Shown in pieces: positions 18,358 to 26,716 of a stretch of DNA of 64,000 nt. The first letter of the stretch is position 1; every line of letters starts with the position of its first letter. The notes beneath the pieces are model-generated. The model searched no databases, was not told the origin of the DNA, and saw nothing but the letters and a program-made list of their open reading frames with translations. The DNA is from Rhodococcus sp. 06-462-5 (lineage in GTDB: Bacteria; Actinomycetota; Actinomycetes; Mycobacteriales; Mycobacteriaceae). Location: assembly GCF_002258315.1 (NCBI RefSeq), contig NZ_NOYD01000048.1:56455-120454 (forward strand), given 5' to 3'. The position numbers and the translations under genes were made by a program.

Positions 18358-21300
18358 GTCCTACTGGCCCGGAGTACATGTACGTCGAAAAGCCGAGCAT
18401 CGAACTTTTGACCGAGCTGGGCTGGATCCCCGTCGATGCCTTCCATGAGGTGCTGGGACCCGAGGGAACTTTAGGCCGCGATTCCAGACGTGATGTCGTG
18501 CTCACCCATCGGTTGCGATTCGCGATGCGCAAGCTCAACCCCGAGCATGTGCCCGACAACTCGATCAACGAGGCGATCGAGGTGTTAACCAAGGATCGCC
18601 CTGTGATCGACAGGGTGAAGGCCAACCGCGAGGTCCATGGACTGCTGCGTGACGGTTATCGGGCCGAGTGGACTGACGACCGCGGCGAGAAGCAGGTTGA
18701 GATGCTGCGCTTCATCGACCTCGGTGCGCCGCTGAAAAACGACTTGCTGGCGGTGCAGCAGTTGTGGGTTAAGGGCAACCTGCATAGTCGGCGGCTGGAT
18801 CTGGCGTTGTTCGTCAACGGAATCCCATTGGTGGTCATGGAGTTCAAGGAGCCGAACGAGTCGGTCAAGGCGGCGTACGACAACAACCTGACTGACTACC
18901 GCGACACCATCCCACAGCTCTTCACCCCGAACTGTTTCGTGCTGTTGTCCAACGGCAGTCAGGCCAAGGTCGGGTCGACGTATTCGCCGTACGAGTTCTT
19001 CAACGACTGGAAGGTGATTGACGCCCAGGGCACGCGCGGGGCGATTGCCCTGGAGACCGCACTGCGTGGCACTTGTGACCCGTCAGTGCTGCTGGACCTT
19101 CTGGAGAACTTCGTCGCATACATGGAGCGTCCGGGTGGACTGATCAAGATCATGGCGCGTTCGCACCAGTTCCATGGAGTCAACGCGGCGATGGAGAACC
19201 TCCACAGGGCGCGGGCCGCGCAGGACAAGCGCCTCGGTGTTTTCTGGCACACCCAGGGGTCCGGCAAGTCGCTATCGATGCTGTGGTTCACCCAAAAGGT
19301 GCTGCGTCAGGTGTCCGGCAAGTGGACGTTCGTCATGGTGACGGACCGCAAAGAGCTCGACACTCAGTTGCACGGCGAATTTGCCGACGCAGGGGCGATC
19401 TCTCCCGAGGCTCGGGTGCATGCAGAGTCCGTGGCGCACCTACGCAAACTGCTTGCCGCCGATCACCGGTATGTGTTCACGCTGATCCAGAAGTTTCAAC
19501 CCTCCAAGTCGCTGGAGGAGCGGCAAATGCCGGTCCTGTCGACTCGGTCGGATGTCATCGTCATCACCGACGAGGCACATCGCAGCCAGTACGACACACT
19601 TGCACTGAACATGCGCACCGCGTTGCCGAATGCGTCCATGATGGGCTTCACCGGAACCCCGTTGATTGCTGGCGACGAGCAGGCCACGAAAGAGCAGTTC
19701 GGCGACTACGTCAGCATCTACAACTTCCGCGATGCGATCGATGACGGTGCGACAGTCCCGCTGTACTACGAGAACCGCATCCCGGAGTTGCAGTTGGTGA
19801 ACGAGAACTTCTCCGAGGAACTTAACGAACTGCTGGAGGAAGCCGAGCTCGACGAAGACGCCGAGGGACAGCTGGCCCGTGAGTTTGGCACGCAGTATAC
19901 GCTGCTGACCCGTCCGGAGCGTCTGCACACCATCGCCAAGGACCTCGTTGCTCATTTCGTGGGCCGTGGCTTCAGCGGCAAGGCCATGTACGTCGGGCTC
20001 GACAAGGCCGCCGCAGTGCGGATGTACAACCTCGTGAAGGCGGCCTGGGCGAACCATCTGTCCGAGTTGAGGATTCAGCACGACGCACTGCCCGAACTTG
20101 AGCGACCGTGGTTGGCCTCTCGCATCGAGTTGATGGAAACGACCGACATGGCGGTCGTGGTCTCGCAGAGCCAGAACGAGCTGAAGATGTTGGACGATCT
20201 CGCCCTGGACATCCGGCCGCATCGGGAGCGGATGAACGGCGAGGACCTGGCCGAGAAGTTCAAGGACCCCAAAGACCCGCTGCGGCTGGTGTTCGTCTGT
20301 GCAATGTGGATGACCGGTTTCGACGCGCCTAGCGTCTCGTCGATCTATCTCGATCGGCCGATGCGCAACCACACGTTGATGCAGACAATCGCTCGCGCCA
20401 ACCGAGTCTTCCCGGAGAAGGACAACGGGCTGATCGTCGACTACGTCGGGGTCTTCCGGAATCTGGAGAAGGCGCTGGCGATCTACGGGGCTGCCGATGC
20501 GGGCGAGTCGCCGATCGAGATTATCGACGCCCTAGCGGGTGAGCTGGACGCGGCGGTGACTGAACTGTTCACCTTCTGTTCCGGTGTGGGAGTGGACCTC
20601 GCCGCGATGCGCGACGCCGAAGGGTTCGACCACGTCGCCAAACGTGACGCCGCTGTCGAAGCATTTTTGGTCGACGAGGAGACCCGGACCGACTTCCAGC
20701 AGCGAGCCCGGCAGGTTCGGAAGCTTTTCAAGGCCCTCCTGCCAAACCCCAAAGCTGCTGTTCAACAACGCAACGTCGCCGCGGTCCGAGTTCTCGCCCA
20801 ACGCATCGCAGAGGTGTCGCGTCCACCCAAGGCCGACCTGGGCACCGTTACGGACGCAGTTGATGCCCTACTCGACAGATCCGTCGGTGCCGAAGAGTAC
20901 GTCATTCGGGCCGCTGCCGAGGGAACCAAGCCAGATCCGCTGATCGATCTGTCGCAGATCGATTTCGAGGGCCTGGCAGCCAGGCTCGCCGGCCGGAAGC
21001 GAGCAGAAACCGACAGGCTGGCTCAACTGCTGCGACAGCAGTCCATCGCGGCGGCCTCTCGTAACCCGACTCGCTATGAGCTAGTCGAGCGAATCGAGAA
21101 GCTGATCGATGATTACAACTCCGGCAGCGTGAACATTGATGAGTACCTTCGTCGACTTATCGAACTCTCCAAGACACTAACGGTCGAAGAGGAGCGCTCG
21201 GCACGCGAAGGCTTGACCGAGGAAGAGCTCGCGATCTTCGATCTGCTGACCCAGCCTGATCCAGTGCTCACTCACGAGGAACGAGACACGGTCAAGGGCA

Positions 21301-21674
21301 GCGCGAAGAAGCTGCTGGAACATTTGCACGACAAGCTGGTCCAGGACTGGCGTCGCAAAGTTGATGTAAAGAATGACGTCGACAGCACGATTCGGCGGAT
21401 ACTCGACCACGAGCTACCCGAGATGCCCTACACGCCTGGGATCTTCACGTCCAAGGTGCAGCTGGTCTTTGACCACGTCCTCACGGCATATGGGGATGAT
21501 GGCGAGAGTGCGTACTCACCGAAAGTCGATGTCCAATGGTCTGGGCAGCCAATTGCCTACGACGGACCGCTGGACGTGAACAGAATCGCTGATGACGTGG
21601 TTGCCCGAATCCGTATTGACCCTGACTTCGCTGCTCAGGTGGCGGCGCAGTTGAGCGCCTCTGACGCTACGTAA
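18354..21674 (+). CDS. hsdR: Type I restriction endonuclease subunit HsdR
   Basis: This is the ATP-driven translocase and nuclease of the type I system. The N-terminal restriction domain shows the nuclease core around residues 140-170 (DLALFVNGIPLVVMEFK, the D...ExK arrangement). An SF2 motor follows with Walker A in HTQGSGKS near 305, DEAH near 407 and GFTGTP near 430. The GFDAPSVSSIYLDRP and IARANR segments near 655-685 carry motifs V and VI. The C-terminal third (about 800-1106) is helical and fits the HsdM-HsdS contact domain. Length and motifs look intact, so the whole system is probably functional. It is the last gene of the operon. Confidence 0.96.
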   Translation: MSPTGPEYMYVEKPSIELLTELGWIPVDAFHEVLGPEGTLGRDSRRDVVLTHRLRFAMRKLNPEHVPDNSINEAIEVLTKDRPVIDRVKANREVHGLLRDGYRAEWTDDRGEKQVEMLRFIDLGAPLKNDLLAVQQLWVKGNLHSRRLDLALFVNGIPLVVMEFKEPNESVKAAYDNNLTDYRDTIPQLFTPNCFVLLSNGSQAKVGSTYSPYEFFNDWKVIDAQGTRGAIALETALRGTCDPSVLLDLLENFVAYMERPGGLIKIMARSHQFHGVNAAMENLHRARAAQDKRLGVFWHTQGSGKSLSMLWFTQKVLRQVSGKWTFVMVTDRKELDTQLHGEFADAGAISPEARVHAESVAHLRKLLAADHRYVFTLIQKFQPSKSLEERQMPVLSTRSDVIVITDEAHRSQYDTLALNMRTALPNASMMGFTGTPLIAGDEQATKEQFGDYVSIYNFRDAIDDGATVPLYYENRIPELQLVNENFSEELNELLEEAELDEDAEGQLAREFGTQYTLLTRPERLHTIAKDLVAHFVGRGFSGKAMYVGLDKAAAVRMYNLVKAAWANHLSELRIQHDALPELERPWLASRIELMETTDMAVVVSQSQNELKMLDDLALDIRPHRERMNGEDLAEKFKDPKDPLRLVFVCAMWMTGFDAPSVSSIYLDRPMRNHTLMQTIARANRVFPEKDNGLIVDYVGVFRNLEKALAIYGAADAGESPIEIIDALAGELDAAVTELFTFCSGVGVDLAAMRDAEGFDHVAKRDAAVEAFLVDEETRTDFQQRARQVRKLFKALLPNPKAAVQQRNVAAVRVLAQRIAEVSRPPKADLGTVTDAVDALLDRSVGAEEYVIRAAAEGTKPDPLIDLSQIDFEGLAARLAGRKRAETDRLAQLLRQQSIAAASRNPTRYELVERIEKLIDDYNSGSVNIDEYLRRLIELSKTLTVEEERSAREGLTEEELAIFDLLTQPDPVLTHEERDTVKGSAKKLLEHLHDKLVQDWRRKVDVKNDVDSTIRRILDHELPEMPYTPGIFTSKVQLVFDHVLTAYGDDGESAYSPKVDVQWSGQPIAYDGPLDVNRIADDVVARIRIDPDFAAQVAAQLSASDAT

Positions 21675-22087
21675 AATGTCGACTTTTTTAGCCTCGATCT
21701 TCGTCGAGCTGAAGGCCCGGCTTGAGCTCGACGAGATTGTGTCTTCCTCTGGTCGCGCTCGACGGGGTGACCGATGTTGTCAGTGATTGCTCGGGCTCCA
21801 CGGTTCGAGGTGCGGGGTTATTTACGGGCGTTGGGTTGCGGTCAGACGGGCGCGGATAGCGCCGTCAGATCGACGTGCAGCGTCCGAGATCGGACATATT
21901 TGCTCGACCACGTCCAGTCGATCACGGAGCCCTGTGTCCGGAAGCACCTTCGCATCTACTGTCAGCGGCAAGATCACGGCCATCTCCAGTTCGGTGGCAC
22001 TGTCTGCAGCGGCGATGCTCTCGCTTGCTTTCCCGACACTTGCGCCTTGCATCGTGACAAAATGAAACACATCGCGACGCGGAATCG
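21675..22087. other. 413-bp gap with no convincing gene
   Basis: There is no clear gene between hsdR and the next frame. The most protein-like reading is on the minus strand at 21822-22070, which contains MAVILPLTVDAKVLPDTGLR and RRSDGAIRARLT. It has no good ribosome site and I recognise no family, so it may be a fragment. The overlapping plus-strand frames have codon use unlike the surrounding genes. Confidence 0.4.
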
Positions 22088-22579
22088 ATGATCAATACGG
22101 CAAGACACCCGCCTACTAAGGAGCCCGAAATTACAAGCACAGACCTTGTCTATGGAGTGAATGCAGGGCATCTGATTTTTGTTGAGAGGCAACTTGCTGA
22201 GGATCTCGTGCTGCTACGAACTGGCCTAGCGACTTGGGGTGCTGCTAGGAGCGAACTGAGGCCCAGTCGTTGGGATGAGATGGTCGAACTGTTCGGCGAC
22301 TATGAGAAGGGCATGCCGTCCGATGACGAGGAGTTCGACCTTGAGGCCATTCCTGGATTCGCCGATGGGGACTGGCCCGAGTGGCCGGCTCAATTAATGC
22401 TAAAGCTCGTGCCAGGTTCGATTGTCGCTAAGTATGGACGGAAAGTCGACAGCGTCTTTAACGGCAAATTTCTCGAATTTGATGCTGCCGACGAGGATAT
22501 AATCGTCTCCGAGATGAAAGACGCTGGCTTCGCCTGCTCCAGGGATGACGGCTTCGTCGCGACAGCAAGTGGGTTGTGA
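22088..22579 (+). CDS. Hypothetical acidic protein (163 aa)
   Basis: I recognise no family. The frame has ordinary actinobacterial codon use and a protein-like pattern: after ~20 variable residues there is VYGVNAGHLIFVERQLAEDL, a Trp-rich helix (ATWGAARSELRPSRWDEMVE), a strongly acidic loop (PSDDEEFDLEAIPGFADGDW) and a C-terminal half with predicted alternating strands and helices. No signal peptide or membrane segment is seen. It stands alone between the restriction operon and an IS remnant, a typical place for accessory or defence-linked genes. The start ATG 22088 has no strong ribosome site, and an internal start is possible. Confidence 0.6.
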   Translation: MINTARHPPTKEPEITSTDLVYGVNAGHLIFVERQLAEDLVLLRTGLATWGAARSELRPSRWDEMVELFGDYEKGMPSDDEEFDLEAIPGFADGDWPEWPAQLMLKLVPGSIVAKYGRKVDSVFNGKFLEFDAADEDIIVSEMKDAGFACSRDDGFVATASGL

Positions 22580-22689
22580 GTATTTAGTTCGGGGAAAAGA
22601 ATTTGGACTACTCCGTCAGGCCCCTCAAACTCCGCCAGTGAACTTCACACCGCATTTCGCTGCACCACCACCGTCTCTTCATGTCGAGT

Positions 22690-23726
22690 GAATAGGTGTC
22701 AAAGGCTCTGGCTCCTACGGTGCCGGGTTCACCCGAGCCGCGCCGCCCGCAGGAGCGGCCACATCGTCGTCGAGGTGACTCGACCCGACCCGACCGTGCC
22801 GAACGGCATCGAGTCGGCAAGTCCGACCCCATCGACGCCCACCTGGCAGCGCGCCGCGAAGTCGGGTCGAGCGAACGCCGTACCGAAAGACAAACAGATC
22901 GAACCTCTGCGTGCGCTGCACAACGCACGGCACTCCTCGGTCAAGGCACGCACGGCCGCGATCAATCAGATCCACTCGATGCTCATCACTGAACCTGGCA
23001 TCATTCGCGCGAAACAGGCTGCACCGAAACATGTTCGATGCTCAAGGCATTGGCGAAGACCCCGACATCGATGGGCGACTCCCGTGATGAAGGCGTACTG
23101 GTCGCACTGTCCGCGATCGCGCAGCGAGTGCACTTCCTCGACGCTCAGATCACCGATCTGACCACACGCCTCGACGTACTGGTCATCGCCACAAACCCCG
23201 GACTGCGAACGGCCCACGGGATCGGCCCGGACTGCCGCTCAGTTGTTGATCACAGCTGGCTCGCACCCTGACCGGCTCACGACCGAGGCAGCATTGGCCG
23301 CGCTCTGTGGCGTCTCACCGGTGCCTGCATCATCGGGCAAGACGGTCCGCCACCGGCTATCGCGAGGTGGTGATCGCGGAGCGAACAACGCCCTGTACCG
23401 CATCGCTCTGGTGCGGATATGTCCACCGCGAACCTCGCACCCGCGCCTACGTAGCTCGACAGAGGGCGGCCGGCCGTTCGACACCGGAGACTATCCGGAT
23501 GCTCAAGCGCGGAATTGTTCGAGAAGTCTTTCGCCTGCTGACCATCACTGTCGAGGTTCCCGACATCAGTGGCCTTCGACCGGCGCTGCAGGCCCGCCAC
23601 ATCACTCTCGCCCGAGCACCTCGACACTTCCAGGTCTGGCCAGCCACCATCTCGCAACTCGAATTCGGCAGACGATGCAACGACGACCTCGCAAACAACT
23701 ACCGAAAATGGCTACTCACCGCTTGA
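22690..23726 (+). mobile_element. Degenerate IS110-family transposase (multiple frameshifts)
   Basis: Pieces of an IS110-type transposase are spread over all three forward frames in the right order. They are GVKGSGSYGAGFTRA from 22695, then GHIVVEVTRPD, GKSDPIDAHLAAR (the DEDD-domain landmark), LRALHNARHSSVKARTAAIN, a middle region after 23038, the PVPASSGKTVRHRLSRGGDR segment of the serine-containing C-terminal domain near 23320-23385, and YVARQRAAGRSTPETIRMLKRGIVREVF near 23450-23535. The tail (23560-23726) reads like a helix-turn-helix. At least four frame changes are needed, so the element is dead. Its outer limits are uncertain because IS110 elements lack inverted repeats. Confidence 0.8.
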
Positions 23727-23758
23727 CACCAAAAGAGCTTCAGGTGTGTCGAAGATGC

Positions 23759-23796
23759 TTGTGGTGTGTCACCGGTGAGCCGTAGACACACCACAA
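23759..23796. terminator. Perfect 12-bp stem hairpin
   Basis: TTGTGGTGTGTC at 23759-23770 is the exact reverse complement of GACACACCACAA at 23785-23796, with a 14-nt loop. It lies just downstream of the IS remnant and 140 bases beyond the end of the minus-strand hydrolase gene. It could be a bidirectional terminator or a structure left from the element's edge. Confidence 0.5.
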
Positions 23797-23935
23797 TCCA
23801 CGAGTCAACTGAACGTGGGAGTCCTAGTCTGAGGGTGCGGTAATTGCGCATTCCGCGCCAATGCACGTCTGCGCCAACCGCCCGATCTGGACCGCAACTC
23901 TGGCCAGGCGAGCAGTACACGGCAGGAAAGCCTTA

Positions 23936-25573
23936 TCAGCTGGGCTCCACGCTTTGAAGATATTTCGAATGCCCAGCGACAACAGCGGAGACGTCGTGGT
24001 CGTGGATGCGGGCGAACTCGGTGCGGAAGCCTGCGAATCCGACCGCCGTCTGCCCACCCTGGGCGGCCGGATAGGCGTACTTGAGGACACCGTCGTTCGA
24101 TGAGTGATAGTTGTGCACAGCACCGGTAACCGCTTTGCTGAGAAGTCGCCAGTCACCCTTCGACCCGATTGCGGCGCCTAGGAGGTGGACCGTGTCAATC
24201 TTCGGCCCGCTCTTCGATGTCGCAAGGGTCTCGGCCGCTGTGGCCGCAACGCGGGCACCGAGGCTGTGTCCGACAAGCACGTAGCTCTTTGCATCGGTTC
24301 TCGCCAACAGCCCTGCCAGAGCCACACCTGTTCGGTCTGCCTTGACTTTTGCAGTATGCCAAGGGTTCTTCGCAATGGCAGCTATCGCGAGGGCGGGTGC
24401 CAAGGGCCCCAACTTCTTCGCGCCTGCTTTTGTCGCCTTTGCCGCCAGCCCCTTGAGCCCCAGCGCCGCAGCGGGTTGTCCACCCATTGCCTTCACCATT
24501 CCTGCTAAGTCTCCGAGATCATTGCTCCCCCAGTGAACTCGATAGATCGGTGAATCCGGGTAGCGTCGTGCGACGAGCTTTCTCCAGTCGGAACGTGTGT
24601 CTGTCCCTTCGCTGAACAGTCCATTCGCGACGATCACGGCTACCCCGGAGCCCGGCTTGATCAGTTCGATGTTGAACGAGTTGTCAGCACCGATGTAAGC
24701 AGTTGTCACCGAACTACCCAGTGCACCGCCAAGGGCTCCGCCAACGGCTGCGACGACTGCTGTCCCGCCAACCATCCCCAGCCCACCCGCAGCGATCGAG
24801 CCACCACCAAGCAAAGCCAACCCGTAACTGCTGGCCGCGGCTCCGGCGTAGCCACCCCCCGCGATGCTCAGACTGCCGATTGCCCCGCCGATCGCCGGGG
24901 CAGCAAGAAAAGCACCGGTCGCGAGTGCACCCGCGGAAAGAACAGAGATCGCTGCGATACGTGATCCTAGTGCGAGATTACGGCGCTCGAATTTGAGGAA
25001 TTCGTGGTAATCCTCCAGCGCACCAAAGTTCAAGGACGCCTTTTCGAACCCGGGGATCTCGTGCTTGTGCTCGGCGCAGTACCGCGGAACCAGTACCGCT
25101 GCGAAACCTCGTGTGGCCATGTTGGCGCACCCTGGACCTGCGCATCCCAGTGTCGGCGAACCGCACGATTCGCACAGGTACGCGGGGATCGTGCCGAATC
25201 CTTGTGTCAAGCGCCGATGGTCGCTTCGGGTGAAGCATGCTGAACACCACGAATTCTTCGACGCTGTTCCTAGTTTGTCGACCAGTTCTGCGATGCCAGC
25301 CGCAGTCTTACGATGTGCCATTGCCTGCGTGTGATGGCTTTCCCGCTCAGCGCCGTCGGTAAGGGTTCGGTACAGGTGATCGTGCTTGGCGAAGGCCCAC
25401 GCGTTGTGGACCAAGGCGGGGTTGGTTCCCAATGCATCGTCACCCAGGACGCGAGGCTCCAGATCGTTGAGTGCGCCGTTGCAGCGCATCGTCAACCCGT
25501 CCGGGCTGCGAACCTCGGCTTCGAATTCGGCGTCCCCGAGTGAGCGAAATACGACTTCAGCGTTCTTTCCCAT
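23936..25573 (-). CDS. DUF726-like alpha/beta hydrolase with hydrophobic glycine-rich core (545 aa)
   Basis: The C-terminal ~200 residues look like an alpha/beta hydrolase of the DUF726/TMCO4 type. The nucleophile elbow is GHSLG (in YVLVGHSLGARVA), preceded by a DWRKLVARRYP segment and followed by DTVHLLGAAIG and NYHSSNDGVLKYAYP, where the Asp of the triad would lie. Residues about 110-180 hold several Cys pairs (CSACF, CESCGSP, CAGPGCANM) that could bind zinc. Residues about 220-300 are a long Gly/Ala-rich hydrophobic stretch able to enter a membrane. ATG 25573 is preferred because GGGAAGG lies 8 bases upstream; an in-frame TTG at 25588 is the alternative. The substrate is unknown. Its position beside a defence cluster is suggestive only. 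Confidence 0.8.
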   Translation of the reverse strand: MGKNAEVVFRSLGDAEFEAEVRSPDGLTMRCNGALNDLEPRVLGDDALGTNPALVHNAWAFAKHDHLYRTLTDGAERESHHTQAMAHRKTAAGIAELVDKLGTASKNSWCSACFTRSDHRRLTQGFGTIPAYLCESCGSPTLGCAGPGCANMATRGFAAVLVPRYCAEHKHEIPGFEKASLNFGALEDYHEFLKFERRNLALGSRIAAISVLSAGALATGAFLAAPAIGGAIGSLSIAGGGYAGAAASSYGLALLGGGSIAAGGLGMVGGTAVVAAVGGALGGALGSSVTTAYIGADNSFNIELIKPGSGVAVIVANGLFSEGTDTRSDWRKLVARRYPDSPIYRVHWGSNDLGDLAGMVKAMGGQPAAALGLKGLAAKATKAGAKKLGPLAPALAIAAIAKNPWHTAKVKADRTGVALAGLLARTDAKSYVLVGHSLGARVAATAAETLATSKSGPKIDTVHLLGAAIGSKGDWRLLSKAVTGAVHNYHSSNDGVLKYAYPAAQGGQTAVGFAGFRTEFARIHDHDVSAVVAGHSKYLQSVEPS

Positions 25574-26024
25574 TATTTGCCTTCCCAATTCTTCGACCAG
25601 CTTCGACGCAAATCTATCGAGTGTGTTCGGATCGCTGCCGGTTGCCCTCTATTGAGGAACGCCGGCCCCTTCTGGTGTTCAAGCCGACATCATGCGTTGG
25701 CGGGAAACAGCGGGTGAGACGGCGGCACGTTGCTGTATGACATGAGCACCACCGTCGTCGACACCGAGAACGAAGAACACGTGTAGCGCGGGCGAAAGCT
25801 AGAGCTGGTGGGCACGATGACCGCATCGCACGCAATAGACTCGAGAAGACCGCGAACCACGAACACATGTCCGGTCAGCGTGCTCGTTGTGGGCTGGTCG
25901 GCAACCGGTGTGGTCACGTGGCTCCTCGTGTAGATCGATTCGGGCAGTGTGAAGGTACCAATAAGGAAGCGAGATACGTGGACACTGAATTCAATTGGCG
26001 ATTAGTACATCTGACGCGGCTCGC
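25574..26024. other. 451-bp gap holding only a gene fragment
   Basis: Between the hydrolase gene and the two-component system the only protein-like sequence is the minus-strand fragment at 25690-25917. A 14-codon plus-strand frame at 25741 is too short to support. No hairpin or promoter stands out. Confidence 0.4.
25690..25917 (-). pseudogene. Truncated N-terminal fragment of a SIR2-like protein
   Basis: This 75-codon frame begins with a short polar leader and then GHVFVVRGLLESIACDAVIV, followed by PTSSSFRPRY. The pattern (strand, VRGxL, xxACDAxxVP) resembles the start of actinobacterial SIR2-type NAD-binding proteins, which normally continue for several hundred residues. Here the frame ends after a low-complexity tail. 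No downstream continuation is visible in any frame, so this is probably a truncation. The assignment rests on a short motif and could be wrong. Confidence 0.3.
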
Positions 26025-26678
26025 TCACGAAACCATTCCTGCCCGGAAGGCAGCCAACGCCGCCTCGACTCGATTGCGGACCCCGAGCTTCACGAAGATC
26101 CCGGAGATATGGGTCTTCACCGTCGTCTCGCTCAGATACAGCTCGGAGGAGATGTCCGCATTGGTCGAACCAGTAGCCAAGATACGCAGCACATCTCGCT
26201 CCCGTGGGCTCAGCACATCCATCGACACCGATTGCCGGGCCACCGGCAACACCGACGTTGCCACGATCTTCCGAAGCGAATCCTCACTGAACAGCGTGTT
26301 GCCAGATGCCACCGCCCGAACCGACTGATGGAACGTCTCGGGCGCCTCGCTTTTGCTCAAGAAGCTGTGCGCCCCTGCCTCGATGGCCCGTACCACCAGA
26401 TCGTCCACATCCATCGCCGTCATCGCAATGACTTTCGGCGGATGGGCCAGCGTCATCAGCTCGCGGGTGGAGTCCAGTCCGCCGACCCGTCGCATCTGAA
26501 GATCCATCAGCACCACGTGTGGCCGGAACGCCGCCACTGCAGCGGACACCTGGTCGCCGTCTTCGACGTCGGCCACCACCGAAATATCCGGGGTCTTCGC
26601 GAAGATGTCGGTCACTCCACGTCGAACGAAGGGGTCGTCGTCGACGATCAGAACGGTGATCACGGCTGGCGTTGTCAT
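26025..26678 (-). CDS. NarL/LuxR-family response regulator
   Basis: This is the DNA-binding output of a two-component system, 217 residues. The receiver domain occupies 1-120, with the acidic pair DDD near 11-13, the phosphoacceptor Asp in HVVLMDLQM near residue 57, and the conserved Thr and Lys in IAMTAMD and FLSKSE. The C-terminal LuxR helix-turn-helix (about 145-210) begins LSPRERDVLRILATG and includes the recognition helix in LYLSETTVKTHISGIFVKLG. It starts at ATG 26678 and lies 38 bases downstream of its histidine kinase on the same strand, so the two form an operon. Its targets may include the divergent genes after 28088, which is inference from position. Confidence 0.96.
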   Translation of the reverse strand: MTTPAVITVLIVDDDPFVRRGVTDIFAKTPDISVVADVEDGDQVSAAVAAFRPHVVLMDLQMRRVGGLDSTRELMTLAHPPKVIAMTAMDVDDLVVRAIEAGAHSFLSKSEAPETFHQSVRAVASGNTLFSEDSLRKIVATSVLPVARQSVSMDVLSPRERDVLRILATGSTNADISSELYLSETTVKTHISGIFVKLGVRNRVEAALAAFRAGMVS

Positions 26679-26716
26679 GGTTCGCTGAGCTTAGAACGCG
26701 CTTCCGACACCGTCCG

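Noticed and set aside
19440..20372. Minus-strand frame of 310 codons within hsdR
   Set aside because: It is antisense to the HsdR motor domain; no start signal or family likeness.
21774..22091. Plus-strand frame of 105 codons after hsdR
   Set aside because: Its Cys/His-rich, irregular composition and codon use do not resemble a protein; the opposite strand is slightly better but also unsupported.
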